Assembly (NCBI GenBank): GCA_004764695.1
Contig: SMSO01000025.1
Span: 2,527,102 to 2,591,101 of the forward strand
DNA: 64,000 bases
From: Schizochytrium sp. TIO01
Lineage: Eukaryota; Sar; Bigyra; Thraustochytrida; Thraustochytriidae
Direction of reading: 5' to 3'
A program made the position numbers and the translations under genes. A model generated the notes under the pieces. That model was not told the DNA's origin. It worked only from the letters and a program-made list of their open reading frames with translations, and ran no database searches. Each line of letters opens with the position of its first letter. The stretch's first letter is position 1. This document shows, piece after piece, positions 41,750-51,951 of this stretch.

Positions 41750-43405
41750 ATGCTTGCTGGCAGAGTCAGTGTCACCGAAGCGTTGCGTCGGAAACTTGAC
41801 CTCTCTGTAGGTAGGCCAGAAACGCAGCGTGAAGAATGCACCCACTACATCACTCGAAACCAAGAGTCTGTTCGAAAGATAGAGCTTTCTGGGGATTCGA
41901 AAAGGGCAAATGAGCGTGCTATGGTGCGCAGAGAACAAGCAGAGTTTGAAAAGAGGCTTCAGCAGCTCCGTCTTGTTGAGGATTCAGATTCAGATTCAGA
42001 TTCAGATGTAGAAGGTGACGACAATGAAACCAAGGGTATTCATTTAAAGAAGTCCCTTAGTGCTATTCCTCGAGGAAGGGTTCAAGCTGACTTGAGTTGG
42101 AGCGAACAAGCGGAAGAACTCGATGTGGCTATTAAAGGCCGAAGAACAAAATCAAAGGCACGATTCTCAGAAGTTTGTAAACGGCTTCGTACTCTCAAAC
42201 TGCGTAATTGCGGTATATTAGAAATGGATGATGGTCTTTTGAAGCTAAGTACGCTTGAAGAATTAAACCTAAGCCGCAACAAACTATATTGCGTTCGTAA
42301 CCTTCCTCCTTCATTGCTCTCGTTTAATGCGTTTGACAATTCGATCAATCGCCTTGAGCTTAGTGACTCTATTGCTGCAAAACATCTTCTGCATCTGGGA
42401 CTAGGGTACAATCACGTTTCCAGTGTGGAGCCATGGATACAAGATTGCTCCTCCTTATTGTCTTTGGATCTTAGTTACAATTGCATTTGTAACTTGGAGG
42501 CTACACTTGCGGCTTTATCATCGTTTGTACCACGCTTGCGAATTTTGCATCTTCAAGGGAACCCCATTGCTCTTTTGCCTAAGTATCGAACACAGGTGCA
42601 TCGGCATCTTCCTCAGCTCAAAATTCTTGACGATGTAAAATTTGAAGAAGAAGATACAAGCGAAGCTCGGGGAGAGGAAATGCTTGACGTTGATGCCTCA
42701 ATTCAGGTTCATTGCACAGTTTCTTCAATGAATATAGTGCTAGTTCCAGCAGAACCGTTGATAGAGGGCGAAGAATCAGAATCTAAGGAAGACGTAAGCG
42801 TAAATGCAAGTGAAGAAGAGAATAATCATGAGGAGGTTCCGTTTGAACGCCGTAAACTTTTCGTTCGGATGGTCTTCCCTCATGAGGAATTCAAGGACTC
42901 ACAGCTTGTAGAATTTCGTATTCCCCAAGACGAAGATGAGGCGAACGCAGAAAGCGATGGAATCCTGAACTTTAGCTTTGAAAATTATGCCATGAATTGT
43001 GCATATCGTCCTTCAGTACAACTTCGAGATATGCTTGAGCTGAGAGGTATCTATTTTGAGCTCTTCTTGGTCTCTGAGGTATGTAAATATTCGAAAGATA
43101 ATGTCGCTGATGCGGCTGCGGAACACAATGAGAATGAAGAGCCTGACTCGGCAATAGACGCAGAATCAAAGCTTATTGTGTGTAAGAGTCATGAAGAGCT
43201 TGTCGCTTCTGGAGCGCTTAGTACGCTAAACTGTTTGGCTCCAGAAGTGATGTCTTCTGTCGAATCCCTTGACGAAAAAGTGCCTCTTATATGTATGAAA
43301 TCGGCTACTGATAAGCCTGCCATAATTAAGGAAGTTTCTCTGAAAGTATCGTTTTCTCTGAATGCGCCAAGCCAAAATTCAGCAGGGGAGGATAACATGC
43401 CATGA
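41750..43405 (+). CDS. Leucine-rich-repeat protein, LRRC43-like
   Basis: A 551-residue protein. The N-terminal part is charged and includes an Asp/Ser run (SDSDSDSDSDVEGDD, residues about 78-92) encoded by a GATTCA tandem repeat at 41,981-42,007. Five or so leucine-rich repeats follow at about 145-290 (LRTLKLRNCGILEMDDGLL, LEELNLSRNKLYCV, LLHLGLGYNHVSSV, LLSLDLSYNCICNL, LRILHLQGNPIALLPKYR). They are capped by LPQLKILDD, a typical LRRcap ending. The C-terminal half is acidic with beta-rich segments (KLFVRMVFPHEEF). LRR spacing, the GNPIALLPKYR cap and the acidic C-terminal region recall LRRC43, a protein associated with motile cilia in animals. Its position beside dynein and IFT139 agrees. The assignment is tentative; other ciliary LRR proteins share much of this pattern. 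Confidence 0.65.
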   Translation: MLAGRVSVTEALRRKLDLSVGRPETQREECTHYITRNQESVRKIELSGDSKRANERAMVRREQAEFEKRLQQLRLVEDSDSDSDSDVEGDDNETKGIHLKKSLSAIPRGRVQADLSWSEQAEELDVAIKGRRTKSKARFSEVCKRLRTLKLRNCGILEMDDGLLKLSTLEELNLSRNKLYCVRNLPPSLLSFNAFDNSINRLELSDSIAAKHLLHLGLGYNHVSSVEPWIQDCSSLLSLDLSYNCICNLEATLAALSSFVPRLRILHLQGNPIALLPKYRTQVHRHLPQLKILDDVKFEEEDTSEARGEEMLDVDASIQVHCTVSSMNIVLVPAEPLIEGEESESKEDVSVNASEEENNHEEVPFERRKLFVRMVFPHEEFKDSQLVEFRIPQDEDEANAESDGILNFSFENYAMNCAYRPSVQLRDMLELRGIYFELFLVSEVCKYSKDNVADAAAEHNENEEPDSAIDAESKLIVCKSHEELVASGALSTLNCLAPEVMSSVESLDEKVPLICMKSATDKPAIIKEVSLKVSFSLNAPSQNSAGEDNMP

Positions 43406-44343
43406 CTTAGTAAAGTAGACGTAACATACATACATTGAATATATCCATACTTGTATAAATTTGCCTACAAATTTTGTGCTTTCTTATTTGCTTTCACCAA
43501 AAGAATCTTCATATTTCCTCTCATATATGTGCACCAAAACCTTTCAAATGGACGTGTGTTTCGGAATCCAAACTCCTATTTCTCTCTGTCTTTTTTGTAT
43601 ACAGTCTCCACTATGCAGCCGGGAGGACTGTCTTCCTGTAGTCAAGAAAAAATCAACACTCAATATTCTGTTTTTCCCTACACGTCTTTCATATCTTGGT
43701 GCATTTGCTATGCACAGGAACGAGCTGTCTCATCAGCCTATAAACGCCATTGCCGTGTCGAATAATCTCTTCGCCATGCCACAGTCTCAGAGATTATCCG
43801 CTCTCCATCGCATATTGACCCACACTCCACTAGCCTAGCCACCGCGGAAGAAGAATTGACCCGAATGGTAGTGAACCAAAGTCTTTGCTTCCGCCGAATC
43901 ACCGCCTCCAAGTTTGCTGCTCTGGATAAGACTTGTCTAAGGCCTTCTTATGCGCAAACTAACAATAATGATGCACGATGGCCAAACTAATCGCTATTTT
44001 TTGCAATGTTTAGACAGGTATATCCCGCCTGACGCAGCTACGGTTCGTGTTTTATAAATGATTGCTTGATAATGGAAACTTAGCGCAGCAAACCTCGTAC
44101 AGCAAATTACCATTGCTGAAGATATGTTGGAGGAGTATGAATCGTGGCTAGACAATAACATTCGTTGACATATATTGCTTGGAAGAAGATTTATAAAATC
44201 TGTAATTAGTCAACAGTAGGACCTCTAGAGAGGTAAAGCGGCAAACTTCAATCTTCAAAGGCAAACATCGAACCATAGAATATCTTTCTGCAATCCTTCG
44301 TCGGGCGACTTCTCGGAAGACTTCATAGCCGCCAACTCACACG
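43406..44343. other. Intergenic stretch without a recognisable gene
   Basis: The frames at 43,451-43,765 and 43,461-43,838 overlap each other in different frames and show no domain. No tRNA-like fold was found. The last ~100 bases should be the leader of the C2 gene. Confidence 0.5.
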
Positions 44344-45609
44344 ATGGCGCACTTTGCAGAGGCCGGAAGGTCTCTCTTCGTGGAGGCTGTAGGCTCAACG
44401 GCTCACGCCGTAGGCGGAAACTTTGATGAATGGCACGCTTGCATCCGCATCATCGGAGCTTACGACCTGCCCAAAGCCGATGGGATGTTTGGCAAAATTG
44501 ATCCTTATGCGATCTTGCGAGGAGACGTCGCGTCCTCTGCAGCCAGAACTCATGCTTTGCAGCGCAATTATAACCCCGTGTGGAATGCAGATGCCATTAT
44601 CACCTCGTCGGATCGCGGTGCTTCCCTCGACGTTTGGGATGAAGACACCATGTCAAATGACGACAAGGTTGCCACTGTGAGGTTACCTGCCATTTCCACC
44701 ATGGTTATAGGTCAGCCGATATCGCTAGATCTCTCCCTGCTCAAGGGAAAGCCCCGGGGCAAAGCTCGTGTCGAAGTGCAACTCGTTTGGCGTGTAAGGA
44801 CCGCACGCGCCCTGGCTGAACGCAGCCCACATGCAGTCCTTGCACAGCCCAACATCGTGAACTTTCGTCTCCCGGATTTTGAAGGCCAGGGCCCGATGTT
44901 CTTGAGTCTTGAATTTGAGAAAGGTGGCAAGCGAGCAGATGTTCGCATCATCGAGACCAGCCCGCCAGAGCAGCATTCACAGTGCTGGGTCCAAATGTTT
45001 GGAGTCCCTGGAGATGATCATGATAAGATCAGATACCAAAGCATGAAGCACGAGCCAAAGCAGGTATGCGGTATTTCCTGCTGGCGTGAAACCAAGCTTG
45101 ATGACGTGCCTTCGTTTGCACTTTCTCGTATTTCCGTCAGGATCTCTCGTGTTGCAACCGTAACGTATGCGGATACTCTTAGTGCACTCTCACAAGAGCA
45201 TGGTTGGCGGGGAATGCTCAATTATCAGGCAGCAAAACGAACCCTAGTCAACTGTCAGTTTGATGATGACCATCAGTATGCGTACTTTGTTGAAGCAGAC
45301 AAGGGTTTCGCATTTCAGAACGATTGGGATTCTGATAATTGCGACTTGACCATCTTGGCGTTTGACACTTACGTGCAGGCAGGGTTTGTTGTGGATATGA
45401 CCCATAAGAAGACAACTAAACGGACGCATAGGATCTATCGTCCTGGCCACCCCAAGCTTCTAAAGGGTCTCCATGGCCTTGCTATTGGTCAACTTGCTAG
45501 TATTGATGACCTCCCCATGCCTATGGCACATGCTGACCTCACGATGTCAGTCTTTCAGCTCTACTCGGGCCCAAATGAATACACAGTTGGCCAACTCTTA
45601 CCGATGTAG
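44344..45609 (+). CDS. C2-domain protein with an unrecognised C-terminal half
   Basis: The product is 421 residues. Residues about 28-150 form a C2 domain: IRIIGAYDLPKADGMFGKID, then YNPVWNADAIITSSDRGASL and VWDEDTMSNDD. Acidic ligands expected for calcium are present (Asp46, Asp53, Asp99, Asp101, Asp107), so calcium-dependent lipid binding is plausible. The rest (about 160-421) is a globular-looking region with many aromatic residues (CWVQMFGVPGDD, HQYAYFVEADKGFAFQNDW, HRIYRPGHPKLL) that I do not recognise. There is no signal peptide or transmembrane segment, so the protein is probably cytosolic and recruited to membranes. One exon; the ATG follows a CACACG leader. Confidence 0.75.
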   Translation: MAHFAEAGRSLFVEAVGSTAHAVGGNFDEWHACIRIIGAYDLPKADGMFGKIDPYAILRGDVASSAARTHALQRNYNPVWNADAIITSSDRGASLDVWDEDTMSNDDKVATVRLPAISTMVIGQPISLDLSLLKGKPRGKARVEVQLVWRVRTARALAERSPHAVLAQPNIVNFRLPDFEGQGPMFLSLEFEKGGKRADVRIIETSPPEQHSQCWVQMFGVPGDDHDKIRYQSMKHEPKQVCGISCWRETKLDDVPSFALSRISVRISRVATVTYADTLSALSQEHGWRGMLNYQAAKRTLVNCQFDDDHQYAYFVEADKGFAFQNDWDSDNCDLTILAFDTYVQAGFVVDMTHKKTTKRTHRIYRPGHPKLLKGLHGLAIGQLASIDDLPMPMAHADLTMSVFQLYSGPNEYTVGQLLPM

Positions 45610-46775
45610 TAAGCTCCTCGAAATCTTGTGGTTGCATGCACAGGCTAAATGCAGACGGAAGGGAATGTCAATAGTAACAAATCCCAGAGTTAAAACTGAA
45701 CACATTTTTTCAATGAACTAAACGTTGAAAACACAATCATCAATATTTCCATTTATCAAACTTGTTATTTTACATCCTTGACTAGCAGTAACAGCAAGTC
45801 TGGCGTGCTTCTTCGTGGCTGGTTCCCTACCGTAATGACTTTTCGCGCTCACACTCCAGTTGATTGGAAAACCTACTTTTTCCTTACTAAGTAGAATCGA
45901 ACGTAATTTACCGAGAGACACAGTGGTAAACTATACCTTCTTGATGGACTCCTCACGTTAACTAGTCTGACGCATGCGTTAGGTACTGGGTGTGACAAAG
46001 GAATAATCCCTCTCAGAAAATGCATCCACCTCAAAGCCTAAGCACTCTCGAAAAAACAAAATAACAATTGGAATCCAGTACCAGTACAATTAGTGATCGT
46101 GCACGACTCACAATACCTACCTTCTTCAGTTTCACAAACACATAATCTGGACCGAGTATCAGTTCCAGCGCAAGACAGTATTGCACCTCCTTGAGAAAAG
46201 GGTCTCGACCATGATGAAATAAAGTTAAATAACCTATGAGGAATTTAGCTAGTCGTGTGGGACACCATCAGATTTAGATGATGGAGTCGCACTGTGACTC
46301 CGATCCTATATGCTGTTTCTTTTTCTTTTTCTTCTTTTCGATGTTTAAACATTTCTCATTTGTTCTTTTATTACCTAGACACTACCTCTCTACTATTTAG
46401 TACTACCTACCTACGCCCATACAATTTATTAGCCTGTAGTCTGAAAGCTTGAATAGAAAATCATGCGGCAAACAACCGACCGATAGACACCGCCTTCGGT
46501 TTAGGCCTCGAAACATACCTCACCATCTAGTCTCAAGGCACTTGAAAGCAATTCGTAGCCTCTAATTTGTTTTTAGTCTAATTTTGGGCGAAGAAAGAAC
46601 TTTGGAAGAAAGGAATTCCATTCAAGATTTGCCTTGATATTTGATACTGAGGGAGCTAATAGAGAAAGGTTCTACCTAATGAGATAGGAGTATTAGAAAA
46701 AAGAAAAAAGAAAATGGAATAGAACAAAAGAGGGTAAAATCAGACGAAAGCATTCGTAATGACGACGAAGGTGGA
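45610..46775. other. Intergenic stretch without a recognisable gene
   Basis: Only a short frame at 45,718-45,921 (minus) is present, without a domain. A pyrimidine-rich run (TTTCTTTTTCTTTTTCTTC) lies at about 46,316-46,336, and a purine-rich run (AAAAAAGAAAAAAGAAAA) at about 46,695-46,714, just upstream of the hydrolase start. Confidence 0.5.
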
Positions 46776-48449
46776 ATGAGGAGAGCCTCGCTACAAGTTC
46801 TGGCACAGCAAACCTCAATTGGCTCAGAGCGCCTTGCCTGCAGACGCTCAGCACTTCGTGCCAGAACACGTGCAGTTAAATTGGGCCAAGGGCAAGTTTC
46901 CCCGGAAGCTGTGAAGATGAGGATTCTTGCGCTCCATGGATGGCGCACCAACAAGGACATCCTGGCGTTCCAGCTAGGAGGTCTTTCGAAGGCCTTCAAA
47001 GAAACTTCAGACAAGGATGCAGAAGGGTCAGATGCGATCGAAATTGTGTGCATCAATGCTCCAAAGGATGCCAGCGGTCCGCCCTATCCTGAAGTCTCCA
47101 ATGCTTTCGGTGATGACCAGCCTTACTATGAATGGTGGGATGCGGAGAAACATGCTGATGGAACTCGGGTCATGCATGGCATGGAGGACAGTGCAGGGTT
47201 CGTCATTGATTACATTATGCAAAATGGACCTTTCGACGCTTTGTTGGGATTTTCGCAGGGTGGAGCCATGGTGTCGTATCTTCAAGCCCGTGTAGAAAAT
47301 GACCCCTCGATAATCCCAACACATTTGCGCTGGCGCTGCTGCATTTTCATCGCAGGAGTTCCTGTTTTTGACACAGAACGTCGTGAACAGTATTTCTTGA
47401 GCCCTGAAGCCACCAAGGAGCGCGGAAAGTGGTGTCCGACCATTCACATGATTGGCGAAAAAGACCAGTACAAAGAATTATGTGGGATGCTTCACAAGCA
47501 ATACCACGAATGCGCGCCAGACTCGACCTCGTTGATTGAATTCCCGGAACCTCACCACCCACCCACCTGGAGGCGCTCCTCGGGCCAGCTCTTGCGAGCA
47601 GCCAAGCTTATCCGCCGCACGTTGTTCCAGACCAAGCTCTGGTGGGCTTTTGATTTCGATGGGGTTTTATGCCATAGTGCAAAGGAAACATGTCTCTCGG
47701 GACTTCGTGCTGGGCACGTATTACTTCCAGATCTCTTTACAGACGAGGTCATGGCAGAAAATAGTGACATTGTTGACGCCTTTGTAAACCACTCAAGGCC
47801 TCTTTTGGAGCATGGTTACCACTCAATCATTCTATCTTACATGTTCCTCTCTCGCGCCCAGAAACTTGGACGTGATGCTATGCCCGAAATCCTGAAAGAT
47901 GTGAACAGTTGCATTCGTTTATCTGGTTTCGGCCCAGTGATTGAGGAGCTCGAAGACCTCGGGGTAACGGAAGACGACCTTAAACAGGAAATGCGCAATG
48001 CTCGAGATCAGTGGATTGAAGAGGATCTTGAAGGCTGGCTTTCTGCTAACGAGTACTATGAAATTGCTGTTCGTGCAGTCTCGAAGTTGATTGCAGCAGG
48101 AGAATCGGTGTATGTGATCACTACTAAACATCAAGATTATGCCATTCAGTTACTGAATCGCGCGGGTCTTGAGCTCCCAGAGGACCATGTTTTTGGTGCC
48201 GGAATGGGTGCGAAAGAGACGGTAATTGAGTCCATTGCTGCCAATGAAAAAGGCAGAATTTGTTTTTTCATCGAAGATCGGGTTGGAACGCTTGAGCGAG
48301 TAGCTCCAAAGTTGGACTGTCCATGCCGTCTGGCTTTTGCACAGTGGGGTTACAACACTGACGAAGACCTTGCTGAGGCCAAGAAAAACAAGTTTGAAAT
48401 CCTGACAGATCAAGTCGACTTGGCTGATGTCGTGCGTGGCCAGCTTTAA
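46776..48449 (+). CDS. FSH1-type serine hydrolase fused to a HAD-like phosphatase domain
   Basis: A 557-residue two-domain enzyme. Residues about 48-280 form an alpha/beta-hydrolase of the FSH1/OVCA2 family: MRILALHGWRTNKD, nucleophile Ser160 in LLGFSQGG, Asp230 in IGEKDQYK and His260 in FPEPHHPP, a complete triad in the right order. Residues about 288-555 form a HAD-like domain: DFDGV with Asp293 and Asp295 (motif I), Thr450 in VYVITTKHQD (motif II), Lys480 (motif III) and Glu500-Asp501 in FFIEDRVGTL (motif IV). All catalytic positions are present in both halves, so both may be active; substrates are unknown. The first 47 residues are Arg- and Ser-rich with few acids and may target the protein to mitochondria. 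Met48 at 46,917, directly at the FSH1 domain, is an alternative start. It is convergent with RAD54. Confidence 0.85.
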   Translation: MRRASLQVLAQQTSIGSERLACRRSALRARTRAVKLGQGQVSPEAVKMRILALHGWRTNKDILAFQLGGLSKAFKETSDKDAEGSDAIEIVCINAPKDASGPPYPEVSNAFGDDQPYYEWWDAEKHADGTRVMHGMEDSAGFVIDYIMQNGPFDALLGFSQGGAMVSYLQARVENDPSIIPTHLRWRCCIFIAGVPVFDTERREQYFLSPEATKERGKWCPTIHMIGEKDQYKELCGMLHKQYHECAPDSTSLIEFPEPHHPPTWRRSSGQLLRAAKLIRRTLFQTKLWWAFDFDGVLCHSAKETCLSGLRAGHVLLPDLFTDEVMAENSDIVDAFVNHSRPLLEHGYHSIILSYMFLSRAQKLGRDAMPEILKDVNSCIRLSGFGPVIEELEDLGVTEDDLKQEMRNARDQWIEEDLEGWLSANEYYEIAVRAVSKLIAAGESVYVITTKHQDYAIQLLNRAGLELPEDHVFGAGMGAKETVIESIAANEKGRICFFIEDRVGTLERVAPKLDCPCRLAFAQWGYNTDEDLAEAKKNKFEILTDQVDLADVVRGQL

Positions 48450-48927
48450 AATTGCTACTCATTTAAGAGGCAACTTTCAACTCCAACATGAACAGCATTT
48501 TTATAAATTTAGATCAAACTTAGTTCAATGCATTAGGCAATAATGGGTTCTGAAAATAGCAATACAATAGCAAACTAAGAAATGTTGAAAACCTCCAATG
48601 CAAAGTTGTCTGACCTTCTAAGACCTTATGCCGATAGCTTGGTTTAAAGTCTGCTGTCCTCAATTTTTAGTTCATCAAGGTAGGTATTATTTCTATCCAG
48701 ATGCGTATCCTTTTACCGCTTATATATTCGAAAGCAGAGACCAAACGTAAGTATACCATATTATTATTATCAAAATTTATATTTTAAAGTATGTAATAAT
48801 GCATTTCCTGGTTGATAGAGGGAACCTCTTTCTCAAGGGGATTCTTCTAAATGCAAAGCTGCTGATAGAACAAAACTAACGACAAACCTTCGAATCAAGA
48901 CTCGTCTTAGCATGTCTTTCTAGTTGA
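48450..48927. other. 3' spacer between convergent genes
   Basis: This is an AT-rich region of 478 bases between the stop codons of the hydrolase and RAD54. It must contain both polyadenylation sites. No frame of note was seen. Confidence 0.5.
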
Positions 48928-51900
48928 TTACTCATAGTCAGACTCCTCATCATTATTATCCTCTTCATCTTCATCTTCATCTTCATCTTCATCTTCCTCT
49001 TCATCATCATGTTCTTCTGAGCTTCCATCCTCACTGTCAGCATCGGATTCTTGCTCACGTTTTGCTGCGGTTGCCTTGTTTGAAGGTGGAGAGGTCTTGT
49101 TGCTTGAGAGCTTGCCTTGCGAAGCAGCTGCATTTGCTCGGTTATGGTTTTCTTGATTGCTCACTTCTACCTCATCAGAAGAACCCTCGTCACCACTGAT
49201 AATCTCTTCTTCATTGTCAATTTTACCTGATGATTTGCGAACGGGAGTCTTAAAGCGCGGGGGTGTGCCTTTGACGGTTGCGTCTTCAGGGGTACTACCC
49301 TCGCTCTTGCTACTGCAAGAGTCTTCATTAGCTTTCTTTTGCGCATCTAAGGCGGCTTTACGGGCCAAAGACTCTCCGTCGATAGCTTGGCCAAAGACAA
49401 ACGAAACTATGCCAGCTCCAGCCTTACGTAAAATCACATCATCAACGGAGGCGCTACCAATATGGTGTGACCATTCGCAGAGGTCACCTTCGTTTGGTAG
49501 ACTGATTTGTGGAGCGTCTACAGGAATCTCAGGAGGGGGGTTATAAGCCTCACCCTTCCCGGATACACAAGCGCGTTTCTGGCGACGAGCTAGAGGCCTT
49601 CGGCCATTTCCGCCATTTTCATCAGACTTGCTCGAACCCGCCTGATCATTCGCAGCCTTCTGTCTTGCCTCGTCTTCACGATCTACTCGAGCAGCCTCGT
49701 CGAGATCAATTTCCAAACATGAATGTGAAATCTTTTCAGCACTGCAACGCTCGCATTTGTACTTTTCATGGGTGTCAGAAATAGTATCCTCTCGCAGACG
49801 AAACAGATCCTTGAGCTCATTGATGGAAATGGCGCTTTCCAAAGATTGTTCCTCAGCCACCACACTTTGCAGACCTTCTTTAGAAAGCTGGCGTTGAAAG
49901 ACTTTCTCCTCGATGGATCCTGTCGCCAGAAAGCGATATACATAACAACGCTTTTTCTGGCCATCACGCCAAACGCGAGCAGCAGCCTGCTTGTCGGTAG
50001 CAGGGTTCCAGTCAGGATCGAACAAAATCAAACGATTGGCACCGATTAAATTGAGACCGCAACCACCGGCTTTTGAACTCAACAGGAATACGAAGACATC
50101 ATCTGTGGGGTCATTTAGGCGATCAACCATTGCTTGACGACGTTTGGCTGAGCATGAACCATCGAGACGAACGAAAGGGAAGTCATTTTCTGAGCACATC
50201 ATCGAAAACAGGTCCAGTGTCTGTGTATAATTGGAGACGATAACCATTCGATCACTCGTCTCTGCGCGTAATCGTTGTAAAAGTCGCAAGCAAAGCATAA
50301 ACTTGCCAGACCATTCACAATTAGAATGCTGGGAAGAGTACCCAGGAATGTCCCCACCACTGTTGCGACCGATTCTGCGGCTACCTCCGGACGAACCACC
50401 GAACCCAGGGGGGAAGAAGTCGTTAATGGTTTCTAGGCCGTAGCCTTCTTTGCGACCACTTGCCTTCTTTTCTGCATAAATTGATTTGGGTTTGTACAAA
50501 AGCTGAGGGTGATTACACAGTTTCTTCAACGCATTAATGGAATTCAACGCTTGTGCAGAAATAGCAGTTTGACCATTCTCTTTACTTGATTTTGATTCTT
50601 TTGCTTGCTCTTCCTTGCTGTAAATCAAGTGTTGATACATCCGCTTCTGCATATCCGTCATGTGCACACAAACAATTTGTGTTAATTTCGGGGGAAGATG
50701 TTTGGATAAAAGTGAGTTAGTGCGACGCAAGATGAACATATTGACAATGTCAGAGAGTTCTTGACTTCGCTCCTCAGATTTACGGACTTGTTCATCAGTT
50801 GCATCTGGCTCGCGACCAAGAAGAATTGGGTTCTGATATTTACGACGGAATTGGGAGACTGTACCGAGAACTTCGGGATTACAAAAGTTTACCATTGCAA
50901 AGAACTCCTCCAAATCGTTCTGCATTGGCGTGCCACTTAGAAGGATACGACGTTTTGTTTTTAATTTATCCAGAGCTATGCTTGTCTGCGTTTGGTCATT
51001 CTTGAGACGATGCGCTTCATCGCAAATAAGCAAATCGCAGGCAGAGTCCCCAGTAAACATTGAAGCGTTAATGCGAAAAGTATCATAACTGATGACTAGG
51101 ACATCGTATTGGCGTGTCGAAGTGAAAGCGCGAATGCGTTTTTCGTTTTCTGATTTGGATGACTCAGCAAGTGCCAAGCACCGGACACGACCCTTGAGCC
51201 ACTTTTCGATTTCATTATCCCAGTTTCGAACAAGACTAGTCGGTGTGACGACAATGACACGTTTCGCAATAGACTCTTCACTTGTGAGACCTTGTCTCAA
51301 AACCGTATACAAAAGGGTAATTGACTGCAAAGTCTTTCCCAGACCCATGTCATCGGCCAAAATACATCCGCATCCATTGAATTCTCTTAAGCCGGCAATA
51401 CATTCAAAGAGGAATTGTATTCCTTCGCGCTGATGTTCGCGGAGAAATTTGCCAACAATAGGCTCAACTGTGATTTTATGATTGGTGGCGGGGTCTTCAT
51501 ACAATACCACAGGATCCTTCTCGTACTTGAGAAAGAGGTCGTCCTGGGCTTCCTCAAATTTGGGTGCACTAGGATCTTCGTTTTCTTCACCAGCCAATCG
51601 AAGAGGCTTAAATTTCGATGGCGTGCCTGTGAGTTCAATGGGTTTCATTCGACGCATTCCCAACGATTTTCTACCCGCGTTGCGGCGCCCTAGGCCAGCC
51701 TCTGCAGCTGGCATTCTCCAACCTTTCGGACATGGTGGTCGGAATGCTTGGGCTAAGGTGCTGTTTGGCACCGTGAGGAATCGAAGCACAGGTGCTCTGT
51801 GTACTACAATATCACCGTCCCGCATTGTCTTTTCATTAAATCTTCTTGACGCTTCCTGGCTCAAATCTCCATCGCCATTACTGCCATTCGCGGACTCCCC

Positions 51901-51951
51901 ATCATCAAATTCACGCTTCTTTACAGCGCTTGGCGCCACTGACCTGCGCAT
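48928..51951 (-). CDS. RAD54: DNA repair and recombination protein RAD54 (SNF2 ATPase)
   Basis: RAD54 is a double-stranded-DNA translocase that works with RAD51 in homologous recombination. I choose the ATG at 51,951 because MRRSVAPSAVKKR there matches the conserved RAD54 N terminus (MRRSLAPS in animals); an in-frame ATG at 52,020 adds 23 residues of no family resemblance. Counted from 52,020, the helicase motifs are I at about 222-230 (ADDMGLGKT), II at 334-337 (DEAH), then LLSGTPMQNDLEEFF. The C-terminal lobe has SNYTQTLDLF, SSKAGGCGLNLIGANRL, FDPDWNPATDKQAAARVWRD and GQKK, diagnostic for RAD54 rather than other SNF2 proteins. The DTHEKYKCERC region also matches. Beyond it is an unusual ~230-residue extension, Ser- and Lys-rich, ending in an Asp/Glu run. 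From Met24 the protein is 1,007 residues, against about 750 in animals. Confidence 0.96.
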   Translation of the reverse strand: MRRSVAPSAVKKREFDDGESANGSNGDGDLSQEASRRFNEKTMRDGDIVVHRAPVLRFLTVPNSTLAQAFRPPCPKGWRMPAAEAGLGRRNAGRKSLGMRRMKPIELTGTPSKFKPLRLAGEENEDPSAPKFEEAQDDLFLKYEKDPVVLYEDPATNHKITVEPIVGKFLREHQREGIQFLFECIAGLREFNGCGCILADDMGLGKTLQSITLLYTVLRQGLTSEESIAKRVIVVTPTSLVRNWDNEIEKWLKGRVRCLALAESSKSENEKRIRAFTSTRQYDVLVISYDTFRINASMFTGDSACDLLICDEAHRLKNDQTQTSIALDKLKTKRRILLSGTPMQNDLEEFFAMVNFCNPEVLGTVSQFRRKYQNPILLGREPDATDEQVRKSEERSQELSDIVNMFILRRTNSLLSKHLPPKLTQIVCVHMTDMQKRMYQHLIYSKEEQAKESKSSKENGQTAISAQALNSINALKKLCNHPQLLYKPKSIYAEKKASGRKEGYGLETINDFFPPGFGGSSGGSRRIGRNSGGDIPGYSSQHSNCEWSGKFMLCLRLLQRLRAETSDRMVIVSNYTQTLDLFSMMCSENDFPFVRLDGSCSAKRRQAMVDRLNDPTDDVFVFLLSSKAGGCGLNLIGANRLILFDPDWNPATDKQAAARVWRDGQKKRCYVYRFLATGSIEEKVFQRQLSKEGLQSVVAEEQSLESAISINELKDLFRLREDTISDTHEKYKCERCSAEKISHSCLEIDLDEAARVDREDEARQKAANDQAGSSKSDENGGNGRRPLARRQKRACVSGKGEAYNPPPEIPVDAPQISLPNEGDLCEWSHHIGSASVDDVILRKAGAGIVSFVFGQAIDGESLARKAALDAQKKANEDSCSSKSEGSTPEDATVKGTPPRFKTPVRKSSGKIDNEEEIISGDEGSSDEVEVSNQENHNRANAAASQGKLSSNKTSPPSNKATAAKREQESDADSEDGSSEEHDDEEEDEDEDEDEDEEDNNDEESDYE
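48961..49000. repeat. TTCATC hexanucleotide repeat encoding the acidic RAD54 tail
   Basis: About six copies of TTCATC on the plus strand read as an Asp-Glu alternation on the minus strand (EDEDEDEDEDE). The repeat lies close to the stop codon, so copy-number changes in steps of six stay in frame. Confidence 0.9.
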
